DNA of 64,000 nt, from contig NZ_AP036014.1 in assembly GCF_003402415.2 (NCBI RefSeq), forward strand, positions 1,922,001-1,986,000, given 5' to 3'. The translations under genes were made by a program, and so were the position numbers. This stretch comes from Cupidesulfovibrio sp000226255. GTDB taxonomy: Bacteria; Desulfobacterota; Desulfovibrionia; Desulfovibrionales; Desulfovibrionaceae. Under the pieces are notes generated by a model. That model was not told the origin of the DNA. It searched no databases and worked only from the letters and a program-made list of their open reading frames with translations. Positions 1-7,905 of this stretch are shown here, one piece after another (position 1 is the stretch's first letter; the number at the start of each line of letters is the position of its first letter).

Positions 1-362
1 CGGGCTCCATGCGTGGTTCCTGCGCGCCGGGCATCGTGCCAGCGGCCGGGAGTGCGTGCGTCGTGCGTGTGTCGTCGGGGCGGTGCGTCCGCAATCCGTG
101 CCCATGGGCACGGGGGCATGAGAGGTCTGGAAGGCTCCATGCCGGGCAACGGGCCGCATCGCTTCCAAATTTTCTAGACCATCTTTCCGGCGGATGGAAG
201 GGGGCGGGCGTCATCCGGCCATGTTCGCGGGCCTTGCCCCCCTCTGGAGAGGCCGTGCGGGCCGCCGTTTCCGTTTCCCGCCATCTGGCTGGCCGTCCGC
301 GAGGGCGGCCGACCCCTTCCGAAAATGCACACCGGCCCGCGCAACGGGCCATGGAAACAGAT
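1..362. other. Non-coding stretch upstream of uvrB
   Basis: No gene is supported here. The uvrB frame stays open back to base 9, but the translation before base 351 is Arg/Pro/Gly-rich and unlike UvrB, which is what a high-GC sequence gives by chance. The one structure seen is a perfect 18-bp palindrome at 96-113 (CCGTGCCCATGGGCACGG), a possible protein site or small hairpin of unknown role. The end of a preceding gene could lie left of the window. Confidence 0.5.
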
Positions 363-2405
363 ATGACCCAATCCCCGTTCACCCTGCGCACCGACTACGA
401 GCCGCGCGGCGACCAGCCCGAAGCCATCGACCAGATCGTCGCCAACATCGAGGCGGGCGTGAAGGACCAGGTGCTGCTGGGGGTCACCGGTTCCGGCAAG
501 ACCTTCACCATGGCCCAGGTCATCGCCCGCTGCGGCAGGCCCGCCCTGGTGCTGGCCCCCAACAAGACCCTGGCCGCCCAGTTGTACAACGAGTTCCGCC
601 AGCTGTTCCCGGAGAACGCGGTGGAATATTTCGTCAGCTATTACGACTATTACCAGCCGGAAGCCTACGTGCCCTCGTCAGACACGTACATCGAGAAGGA
701 TTCGTCCATCAACGACAACATCGACAAGCTGCGCCACGCGGCCACCCACGCGCTGCTCACCCGGCGCGACGTGGTCATCGTGGCTTCGGTGTCGTGCATC
801 TACGGCCTGGGTTCGCCGGAATACTACGCCAAACTGGTCATTCCCGTGGAGACCGGGCAGCGGCTGTCCATGGATGCCCTGGTTACCCGGCTGGTGGAGG
901 TGCAGTACGAGCGCAACGACTACGACTTCCATCGCGGCACCTTCCGGGTGCGGGGTGACGTGCTGGAAATCATCCCCGCCTACCATCACGAGCGGGCGCT
1001 GCGCATCGAGTTCTTTGGCGACGACATCGACGCCATCAACGAGATAGACCCGCTCACCGGCGAAGTGCTGGCTGCGGTGGGCAAGACGGTCATCTATCCG
1101 GCCAGCCACTACGTGTCCGACCGCGACAACCTGGTGCGGGCCATTTCCGACATCCGCGGCGAACTGGGCGAGCGCCTGCGCGAACTGAAGGGGGCCAACC
1201 GCCTGGTGGAGGCCCAGCGGCTGGAGCAGCGCACCATGCTCGACCTCGAGATGATGGAGGAAATGGGCTACTGCAACGGGGTGGAAAACTATTCGCGCCA
1301 CCTCGACGGCCGCGAGCCGGGCGGCCCGCCTTCGTGCCTGCTGGACTACTTTCCCGATGATTTCGTGCTGTTCGTGGACGAATCGCACATCACGGTCTCT
1401 CAGGTGGGGGCCATGTACAAGGGCGACCGTTCGCGCAAGACCACCCTGGTGGATTACGGCTTTCGCCTGCCCTCGGCCCTGGACAACAGGCCGCTGGAAT
1501 TTCACGAGTTCCTCGCGCGGCTGAACCAGACCGTGTACGTTTCCGCCACGCCCGGCAAATGGGAGCTGGACCGCTCGCAGGGCATCGTGGCCGAGCAGAT
1601 CATCCGGCCCACCGGCCTTGTCGATCCCATCACGGAGGTGCGCCCGACCAAGGGGCAGGTGGATGACCTGCTGGGCGAATGCCGCCTGCGCGCCGCGCGC
1701 GACGAACGCGTGCTGGTGACCACGCTCACCAAGCGCATGGCCGAAGACCTGACGGAATACTTCAACGAGATGGGCGTGGCCGCGCGCTACCTGCATTCCG
1801 ACATCGACACCATGGAACGCATGGCCATCATCCAGGCGTTGCGCCGCAAGGAATTTGACGTGCTTGTGGGCATCAACCTGCTGCGTGAAGGTCTTGATAT
1901 CCCGGAAGTTTCTCTGGTATCTATTCTTGATGCGGACAAGGAGGGCTTTCTGCGCTCCACGGGTTCGCTCATCCAGACCTTCGGCCGCGCCGCGCGTAAC
2001 GTGGAAGGCCGGGTGATCATGTACGCGGACGTGGTGACCCGGTCCATGCAGGCCGCCATGGACGAGACGGCCAGGCGGCGCGAACGGCAGACCGGCTACA
2101 ACGAGGCGCACCACATCGTGCCCGCCACCATCCGCAAGGCGGTGGATACGCCGTTCGACGCCATCTACGCCGAGGCCGCAGAAGCCAAGGGACGCAAGGG
2201 CAAGGGGCGCAAGGACGCGGCGCAGGCGGCGACAACCGTTGCCCCGTGGTCCAGCGATCCGCACGAGTTGGCCAAACAGATCCAGCAGCTGGAGCGCGAC
2301 ATGCGCGAGGCCGCCAAGGAACTGGAATTCGAGCGCGCGGCGGAACTGCGCGACCGCATCCGGCTGCTGCGCGAGCATTTGCTGGGTGCGTCCGGTACGA
2401 ACTAG
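363..2405 (+). CDS. uvrB: UvrABC excinuclease subunit B
   Basis: UvrB is the damage-verifying helicase-like subunit of nucleotide excision repair; it is loaded on DNA by UvrA and recruits UvrC. The 680-residue product has the usual family length. Visible features are the Walker A motif GVTGSGKT (residues 40-47), the beta-hairpin region YYDYYQPEAY (93-102), the DESH box (339-342), helicase motifs with QTFGRAARN, and a C-terminal UVR domain (about 640-675) for UvrC contact. The start at 363 is chosen because GGAAA lies 5 bases upstream; an in-frame ATG at 351 is the alternative. The stop codon lies inside a 15-bp tandem repeat. A Lys/Gly-rich linker precedes the UVR domain. Confidence 0.97.
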   Translation: MTQSPFTLRTDYEPRGDQPEAIDQIVANIEAGVKDQVLLGVTGSGKTFTMAQVIARCGRPALVLAPNKTLAAQLYNEFRQLFPENAVEYFVSYYDYYQPEAYVPSSDTYIEKDSSINDNIDKLRHAATHALLTRRDVVIVASVSCIYGLGSPEYYAKLVIPVETGQRLSMDALVTRLVEVQYERNDYDFHRGTFRVRGDVLEIIPAYHHERALRIEFFGDDIDAINEIDPLTGEVLAAVGKTVIYPASHYVSDRDNLVRAISDIRGELGERLRELKGANRLVEAQRLEQRTMLDLEMMEEMGYCNGVENYSRHLDGREPGGPPSCLLDYFPDDFVLFVDESHITVSQVGAMYKGDRSRKTTLVDYGFRLPSALDNRPLEFHEFLARLNQTVYVSATPGKWELDRSQGIVAEQIIRPTGLVDPITEVRPTKGQVDDLLGECRLRAARDERVLVTTLTKRMAEDLTEYFNEMGVAARYLHSDIDTMERMAIIQALRRKEFDVLVGINLLREGLDIPEVSLVSILDADKEGFLRSTGSLIQTFGRAARNVEGRVIMYADVVTRSMQAAMDETARRRERQTGYNEAHHIVPATIRKAVDTPFDAIYAEAAEAKGRKGKGRKDAAQAATTVAPWSSDPHELAKQIQQLERDMREAAKELEFERAAELRDRIRLLREHLLGASGTN

Positions 2406-2452
2406 TACGGCACGAACTACTACGGCGCGACCATATTCGGCACGAACTGGGC
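2393..2452 (+). repeat. Four 15-bp tandem units spanning the uvrB stop
   Basis: Four units begin at 2393, 2408, 2423 and 2438, each starting CGG and most containing ACGAACT. The TAG stop of uvrB (2403-2405) is in unit 1, where unit 2 has TAC. In the uvrB frame the units would read GTN-stop-Y, GTNYY, GATIF, GTNWA. The frame then stays open into the next gene. It looks like a young tandem duplication; no function is known. Confidence 0.7.
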
Positions 2453-2543
2453 TCGGCGGCATCATGCAGCGGGGCGCACGCCCCGGATGGCGGTTCAGGC
2501 CTGCCCGGCTTCGGGCGGTAACGGTCAGACAGGACGACGGCAC

Positions 2544-3584
2544 ATGCGGCAACACCCGCTGATCACCGCCTACCACCGGTTGCGCATCCGCCTTGGGGCA
2601 TGGGGCCCGCTGGTCATCAGCCAGTGCACCATGCTGCTGGTGTTCGCCACGGCAACCTGGGCCTATTCGCACATCGAAGGCTGGAGCCTGTGGGACAGCT
2701 TCTACATGGTGGTCATCACCCTTTCCACCGTGGGCTTTCAGGAGGTGCACCCCCTGTCCGTCCCCGGCCGGGTGCTGACCACGGTGCTGATCCTGACCGG
2801 GGTGGGCAACTTCGCCTTCATCCTTGGCGCGTTCTCGCAACTGCTGGTGGATGGCAAGCTTTACAAGATGCTCGGGAGGCGCAGGGTGCTGAAGACCATA
2901 TCGTCGCTACGCGGCCATTGCATCGTCTGCGGCTACGGCCGCATCGGCTCTGTGGTGGCGCGCGAACTGATGCAGGAAGGCGTGCCCATCGTGGTGGTGG
3001 AAAACGACCCGGTGGCCGTGGAGCGGCTGGAAAACGACGGCATCGTCCATCTTGCGGGCGACGCCACCAGCGACGACGTGCTCAACGCCTGCAACATCGG
3101 ACACGCCAAGGCGCTCGTGGCCGCGCTGTCGCTGGATTCGGCCAACGTCTACGTGGTGCTCAGCGCGCGCCAGATGAACCCGGACATGATCATCATCGCC
3201 CGCGCGGGCGACGCCTCGCACATCGGCAAACTGCAACTGGCCGGGGCGGACCGGGTGTTCCTGCCGCACCACCTGGGCGGGCTGCGCATGGCCCAGTCCA
3301 TTTTGCGCCCCACCGTGACCACGTTCATGGAACTGGCCCACTCCAAGACCGACCTGAACATCCAGATGGAAGAACTGACCGTGGGCGAGGGCTCGGAACT
3401 GTCGGGCAAGACGCTGATGGCCTCGGGCATCCGGCAGCGGTTCAACCTCATCGTCATCGGGGTCAAGAAGCCCGACGGCCAGATGTTCTTCAACCCGGAA
3501 TCGACCTACGAATTGAACCCCGGCGACACCCTGGTCACCGTGGGCAAGCCGGAGAACTTCCGGCAGTTGCAGGAGATTCTGTGA
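2544..3584 (+). CDS. Two-TM potassium channel with RCK/TrkA domain
   Basis: A 346-residue ion-channel subunit of the inner membrane. The first TM segment is at about residues 22-40 and the second at about 72-95. The pore loop between them carries the selectivity filter TVGF (62-65) in place of the usual TVGYGD. A cytoplasmic RCK (TrkA-N) Rossmann domain follows with GYGRIG (130-135) and an acidic VENDP after beta-2, then a TrkA-C domain at about 265-346. The architecture matches MthK-like K+ channels gated by a ligand such as Ca2+ or a nucleotide. The start at 2544 has AGGA about 9 bases upstream. Its stop overlaps the GTG of the next gene, so the two are probably coupled. Ion selectivity is inferred from the family. 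Confidence 0.87.
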   Translation: MRQHPLITAYHRLRIRLGAWGPLVISQCTMLLVFATATWAYSHIEGWSLWDSFYMVVITLSTVGFQEVHPLSVPGRVLTTVLILTGVGNFAFILGAFSQLLVDGKLYKMLGRRRVLKTISSLRGHCIVCGYGRIGSVVARELMQEGVPIVVVENDPVAVERLENDGIVHLAGDATSDDVLNACNIGHAKALVAALSLDSANVYVVLSARQMNPDMIIIARAGDASHIGKLQLAGADRVFLPHHLGGLRMAQSILRPTVTTFMELAHSKTDLNIQMEELTVGEGSELSGKTLMASGIRQRFNLIVIGVKKPDGQMFFNPESTYELNPGDTLVTVGKPENFRQLQEIL

Positions 3585-4453
3585 CGGCAAGCGGCCGGGC
3601 AGGGCGGAATGCCGCTGACGGGGGCGGCGACGCGCCCATGGCGGAACAGGCCGCAGCGCCTTCCGCAACGCCCGGCAGCGACACGGCCAATGTCCCGGTC
3701 ATCGCAACGGTCATCCTGCACTACGGCGACCCGGCGCTGGCCGCCAATCTGGCCGACACGTTGCGCCGGGCCGATCCGGACCATGCCTCGCGGGTGCTGG
3801 TTCTGGACAACGCGGCCCCGCGACCGGCCATTGGCGCATGGCGCAGACTGCCGGACAACCTGTTCTGGGGCGGCGCGCTGGCGTACAGCCTGGACGCCGC
3901 GCGCGACATGGGCTGCACGCACCTGTGGTTCCTGAACAACGACATTTCCTTCGAGACGCGTCCGCCGCTGGTGGCGCGGGCGGCCCTGCGCATGGCCCGC
4001 ATGGGCGCGGCGCTGGCCGCGCGCGGGCTGGGCGGACCAGCAGGCAGGGTGGGGGTGTACGCCCCGGCCGTGGACCGCAACCCCTACCACCCGCAGATGG
4101 TGCGCGACGCGCGCGTGCAGTACCGGCGCGTGGCGCTGGTGGACGGCATCGCGCCGTGCATCGACCTTGATTGCGCGCGTGCCGTGGGCGGCGCGGACTG
4201 CGCCGACAACCCGCGCGGCTACGGGGTGGACGTGTGGCTGTCCCTGCGGGCGCACCGGGCGGGCTGGCCGGTGGTGGTGGACCATCAGCTGGTGGTCCGG
4301 CACCGCTACCACACCACGGCGCGTTCCGTGGACGGCTTCATGGATGCCGCCGCCCGCGCCGAGCACGAGTACATGACCCGTCGCCTCGGCCCCGCATGGC
4401 GCGACGAGGTGGCCAGCCTGCAACATCAATGGACCGACGAGACCACGCTGTGA
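3581..4453 (+). CDS. Family 2-like glycosyltransferase
   Basis: A 290-residue protein with a GT-A style nucleotide-sugar transferase core: IATVILHYGDP near residue 42, VLDNAAPRP, then LWFLNND, where the acidic pair probably binds metal and sugar nucleotide. A late GYGVDVWLSLRAHRAGW segment is typical of rhamnosyl- or related transferases. No TM segment is seen, so it is probably cytosolic or peripheral. The GTG start at 3581 has AGGAG 5 bases upstream and overlaps the stop of the channel gene. An internal ATG at 3638 would remove a low-complexity N-terminus. Its own stop overlaps the ligA start, so it may be co-translated. Acceptor and sugar are unknown. Confidence 0.8.
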   Translation: MTASGRAGRNAADGGGDAPMAEQAAAPSATPGSDTANVPVIATVILHYGDPALAANLADTLRRADPDHASRVLVLDNAAPRPAIGAWRRLPDNLFWGGALAYSLDAARDMGCTHLWFLNNDISFETRPPLVARAALRMARMGAALAARGLGGPAGRVGVYAPAVDRNPYHPQMVRDARVQYRRVALVDGIAPCIDLDCARAVGGADCADNPRGYGVDVWLSLRAHRAGWPVVVDHQLVVRHRYHTTARSVDGFMDAAARAEHEYMTRRLGPAWRDEVASLQHQWTDETTL

Positions 4454-6759
4454 GCATTTCCGACGGTATTTTCCCGGCCGATACCGCGCAGGGCGATGCG
4501 CGTGACGCCGCCCCCGCGCACGTGGCCGCGCGCGCCGAATCCCTGCGCGAGCAGCTGAACTACCACAGTCATCGCTACTACGTGCTGGACGACGCGGAAA
4601 TCTCCGACGCCGAATACGACGCCCTGTTCCGCGAACTGCAGGACATCGAGGCGGAATGGCCCTCCCTGCGCACGCCCGATTCGCCCACCCACCGCGTGGG
4701 CGACGCCGTGGTGGCCGCGCTGGAAACGCAGGCCCACACCCTGCGCATGTACAGCCTGGACAACGCCTTTTCGGGCGAGGAATGGGACGCCTTCATCCAG
4801 CGGTTGCTGCGGGCCGAGCCGGATGCCCCCACGGCCTTCTGGTGCGACCCCAAGATGGACGGCCTGGCGCTGGAAGTGATCTACGAAAACGGGGTCTTCA
4901 CCACGGCCCTCACGCGGGGCGACGGCGAAAAGGGCGAAATCGTCACCACGGCCATGCGCACGGTGCGCAACCTGCCGCTGCGCCTGCACGGCGAGGGGCC
5001 GCATCCTATTCGTCTGGAGGTGCGCGGCGAGGTGGTCATCACCCGCGCGGAATTCGACGCCCTCAACGCCGCCCGGCGCGGGGCGGGCGAAAAGCTGTTC
5101 GCCAATCCGCGCAACGCCGCCGCCGGTTCGGTGCGCCAGTTGGATGCCTCGGTCACGGCGGGGCGACCGTTGCGTTTCCTGGCCTACGGGGTGGGGCAGG
5201 TCATCTGGCCTGATGATGTGACCGGGGGGGCGCAGGGGCTTGAAGCCCGCTGGGTCACCCACGGCCAGGTCATGGCCGCGCTGGCCGACTACGGCTTCGG
5301 CACCCCGCCCGATGCGCGCCGCTGCGAAAACCCGGCGGACGTCATGGCCTACTACGAGGAGCTTGGCCGTCGCCGATCGGAACTGCCCTTCGACATCGAC
5401 GGCGTGGTGGCCAAGCTGGACGACCTGTCCGCGCAGGAGGCGCTGGGCTATACCGCCCGCGCGCCGCGTTGGGCCATCGCCCTGAAGTTTCCCGCCCACC
5501 AGGCCACCACCCGGCTTGAGCACATCGCCATCCAGGTGGGCCGCACGGGGGTGCTGACCCCGGTGGCGGAACTTGCGCCCGTGGCCGTGGGCGGCGTCAC
5601 CGTGTCGCGGGCCACCCTGCACAACGAGGACGAAATCCGCGCCAAGGATTTGCGCGTGGGCGACATGGTCGTCGTGCAGCGCGCGGGCGACGTGATTCCG
5701 GAGGTGGTGCGTCCCCTGCCCGAACACCGTCCCGCCGACGGCCTGCCGGAGTTCGAATTTCCCCGCGCCTGCCCGGTGTGCCACACCCCGGTGCGCCGCG
5801 AAGAGGGCGAGGCCGCGTGGCGCTGCGTCAACGTGGGCTGCCCCGCCGTGGTGCGCCAGTCCATCATCCACTTCGTGTCCAAGGCCGGGCTCGACATTCA
5901 GGGCGTGGGCCGCAGGTGGGTGGAACTGCTGGTGGACCGGGGCAAGGTGACCAGCCCGGCGGATCTGTTCAGCCTGGACAAGCAGGCCCTGCTGGCCTTC
6001 GAGCGCATGGGGCCGAAGCTGGCGGAAAATTTCATCGCAGCGTTCGATGCCGCGCGCACCGGAGCAACCCTTGCCCGGCTTATCTGCGCACTGGGCATCC
6101 GCCACGTGGGCGAACAGACCGCGCGCACCCTGGCCACCCATTTCGCCCACCTCGACGCGCTGGGCGCGGCCGAAGGCGAGGCGTTGCAGCAACTGCCGGA
6201 CATCGGGCCCGAGGTTGCCGGGTCTATTCGCGCCTTCTTCGCCAACGAGGGCAACCGCGCCTTGCTGGAGCGGCTGCGCGGGGTGGGCCTGTGGCCGGTG
6301 CGCCCAGTGCGCTCGGACGCGGACGCCGCGGGCACGCCGGGCGAAGGCAATGGCCCGCTGGCCGGGATGGGTGTTCTGTTCACCGGTTCTTTGGTTTCCC
6401 TCACCCGGTCCGAGGCGGAGCGGCGCGCCGTGGCCGCCGGGGCGCACATCCTTGGCGGCGTCAGCAAGAAGCTGGACCTGCTGGTGGTGGGCGACAAGCC
6501 CGGCTCCAAGCTCGACAAGGCCACGAAACTCGGCATACGGGTACTGCGGGAACAGGAGTTTCTCGACCTGCTGGAAGGCAGGGGCGGGGATGGGAACCCC
6601 GCAGGCGGTGCCGGCACGCCCGGCAATGAAGGCGAAGGCGACAAGGCTGGCGGTGCGGGTAACGATGCGGCTTCAGCATCTGCCTCGGTCGCTCCGGCTT
6701 CCTCGGCCCCGGCCGTATCGTCCGTTCCCCGCAAGAAGGACCAGCATTCATTGCTGTGA
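4450..6759 (+). CDS. ligA: NAD+-dependent DNA ligase
   Basis: LigA seals nicks in replication and repair using NAD+. The 769-residue product shows the N-terminal Ia domain (HRYYVLDDAEISDAEYD), the adenylation motif with the nucleophilic lysine in CDPKMDGLA (K135), the OB fold, a four-Cys zinc finger (CPVC ... CVNVGCP), helix-hairpin-helix repeats and a C-terminal BRCT domain (about 637-708). After BRCT comes a roughly 60-residue Gly/Ala/Ser-rich tail, unusual for LigA and probably disordered. The GTG start overlaps the TGA of the glycosyltransferase gene. The next gene begins 84 bases downstream. Confidence 0.96.
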   Translation: MSISDGIFPADTAQGDARDAAPAHVAARAESLREQLNYHSHRYYVLDDAEISDAEYDALFRELQDIEAEWPSLRTPDSPTHRVGDAVVAALETQAHTLRMYSLDNAFSGEEWDAFIQRLLRAEPDAPTAFWCDPKMDGLALEVIYENGVFTTALTRGDGEKGEIVTTAMRTVRNLPLRLHGEGPHPIRLEVRGEVVITRAEFDALNAARRGAGEKLFANPRNAAAGSVRQLDASVTAGRPLRFLAYGVGQVIWPDDVTGGAQGLEARWVTHGQVMAALADYGFGTPPDARRCENPADVMAYYEELGRRRSELPFDIDGVVAKLDDLSAQEALGYTARAPRWAIALKFPAHQATTRLEHIAIQVGRTGVLTPVAELAPVAVGGVTVSRATLHNEDEIRAKDLRVGDMVVVQRAGDVIPEVVRPLPEHRPADGLPEFEFPRACPVCHTPVRREEGEAAWRCVNVGCPAVVRQSIIHFVSKAGLDIQGVGRRWVELLVDRGKVTSPADLFSLDKQALLAFERMGPKLAENFIAAFDAARTGATLARLICALGIRHVGEQTARTLATHFAHLDALGAAEGEALQQLPDIGPEVAGSIRAFFANEGNRALLERLRGVGLWPVRPVRSDADAAGTPGEGNGPLAGMGVLFTGSLVSLTRSEAERRAVAAGAHILGGVSKKLDLLVVGDKPGSKLDKATKLGIRVLREQEFLDLLEGRGGDGNPAGGAGTPGNEGEGDKAGGAGNDAASASASVAPASSAPAVSSVPRKKDQHSLL

Positions 6760-6843
6760 TTCCGGCATTTCCGTTCAGACGCCACGCTTGCCGGGCCGCA
6801 TCCCGGGTTTCGGCGGCGCGCGCATAACGCATAAGGAGCGAGC

Positions 6844-7623
6844 ATGAGCACTTCGATCATCGTCACGGGCGCTGGCGGACGCATGGGGTCCACCATCTGC
6901 CGCATGGCGCAGGAAGACCCGGCCCTGACGCTGGCCGCCGTCGTCGAGCGTCCCGAACGCCTGGCCTCGCTCGACGTGTGGAAATGTCCCGCTGGCAGCG
7001 ACCCGGTCGCGGTGTTCGCCCAGGTGCCCGGCGGCGTGGTGGTGGACTTCACCTCGCCCGAGGCCAGCCTGGCCAACGCCCGCGCCGCCGCCAAGGCCGG
7101 AGTGTCGCACGTCATCGGCACCACGGGGCTCACCGCCGAGCAGAAGGCGGAACTGGCCGACCTGGCCAAGACCGCGCGCATCTTCTGGGCGCCCAACATG
7201 AGCATCGGCGTCAATGTGTTACTGAAAATCCTGCCGCAACTGGTGCAGCAACTGGGCGAACAGTACGACCTGGAAATGGTGGAACTGCACCACAACCGCA
7301 AGAAGGATTCGCCCAGCGGCACCGCCCTGCGTCTTGCCGAATGCCTGGCCGAGGCACGCGGCTGGAACCTGCCCGCCGTTGCCAACTACCACCGCGAAGG
7401 CATCATCGGCGAACGGCCCACGAAAGAGATCGGCATCCAGACCATTCGCGGCGGCGATGTGGTGGGCGTGCACACCGTGTACGCCATGGGCCCCGGCGAA
7501 CGCATCGAAATCACCCATCAGGCCCACTCGCGCGAAAACTTCGCCCAGGGCGCCCTGCGCGCCGCCAAGTGGCTGCCCCAGCAGCAGCCCGGCACGCTCT
7601 ACTCCATGCTGGACATGTTGTAG
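6844..7623 (+). CDS. dapB: 4-hydroxy-tetrahydrodipicolinate reductase
   Basis: DapB reduces hydroxy-tetrahydrodipicolinate to tetrahydrodipicolinate with NAD(P)H in the lysine / diaminopimelate pathway. The 259-residue protein has the usual length. It carries the nucleotide-binding GAGGRMG (9-15), the catalytic segment ELHHNRKKDSPSGTA (about 148-162; the second His and Lys are family catalytic residues), and a C-terminal GERIEITHQAHSRENFAQGAL. AAGGAG sits just upstream of the ATG. The gene is followed by two palindromic repeat elements that fill the gap to nadE. Confidence 0.96.
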   Translation: MSTSIIVTGAGGRMGSTICRMAQEDPALTLAAVVERPERLASLDVWKCPAGSDPVAVFAQVPGGVVVDFTSPEASLANARAAAKAGVSHVIGTTGLTAEQKAELADLAKTARIFWAPNMSIGVNVLLKILPQLVQQLGEQYDLEMVELHHNRKKDSPSGTALRLAECLAEARGWNLPAVANYHREGIIGERPTKEIGIQTIRGGDVVGVHTVYAMGPGERIEITHQAHSRENFAQGALRAAKWLPQQQPGTLYSMLDML

Positions 7624-7647
7624 GCACCGGACGCTTAAAGACGAATC

Positions 7648-7717
7648 GGGGGAAGGGGGAAACTTTTGAAAAAGTTTCCCCCTTCCCCCGAACCCCCTTT
7701 CCCCTTCCAAACTTTTT
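7648..7717 (+). repeat. Intergenic palindrome element, copy A
   Basis: A perfect inverted repeat with 19-bp arms (7648-7666 and 7671-7689) and a 4-base loop. A tail with a CCCCC run, TTCC and AAACTTTTT ends at 7717. The same architecture occurs at 7783-7869 (reverse orientation) and 59686-59822. The stem could help terminate dapB transcription, but no U-run directly follows it, so it is not a standard intrinsic terminator. Confidence 0.8.
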
Positions 7718-7782
7718 GTTTGTTGCGTGGTTGCATATGTCATCTGTGCCGTCTTCACATAGCTGAATACTATCGGCATGGT

Positions 7783-7869
7783 AAGCCCCAATGAAAAAGT
7801 TTTGAGCGGGTAGGGAGGGGTTCGGGGAGGGAAGGGAGAACTTTTCCAAAAGTTCTCCCTTCCCTCCCC
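7783..7869 (-). repeat. Intergenic palindrome element, copy B (reverse)
   Basis: Perfect inverted repeat with 22-bp arms (7824-7845 and 7848-7869) and a 2-base centre. Read on the minus strand it has the same tail as the other copies: GAACCCCTCCC, then AAACTTTTT and ATTGGGGCT near 7783-7800. It faces copy A tail to tail in the dapB-nadE gap, like a paired REP-type arrangement. Confidence 0.8.
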
Positions 7870-7905
7870 GATACTCTCCACCTTTTTCCGATTCGGAGAA
7901 GCTTA

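Noticed and set aside
678..2840. 720-codon open frame on the minus strand over uvrB
   Set aside because: It mirrors the uvrB frame in a high-GC gene; the product is His/Gly/Gln-rich with no motif, and UvrB on the plus strand is certain.
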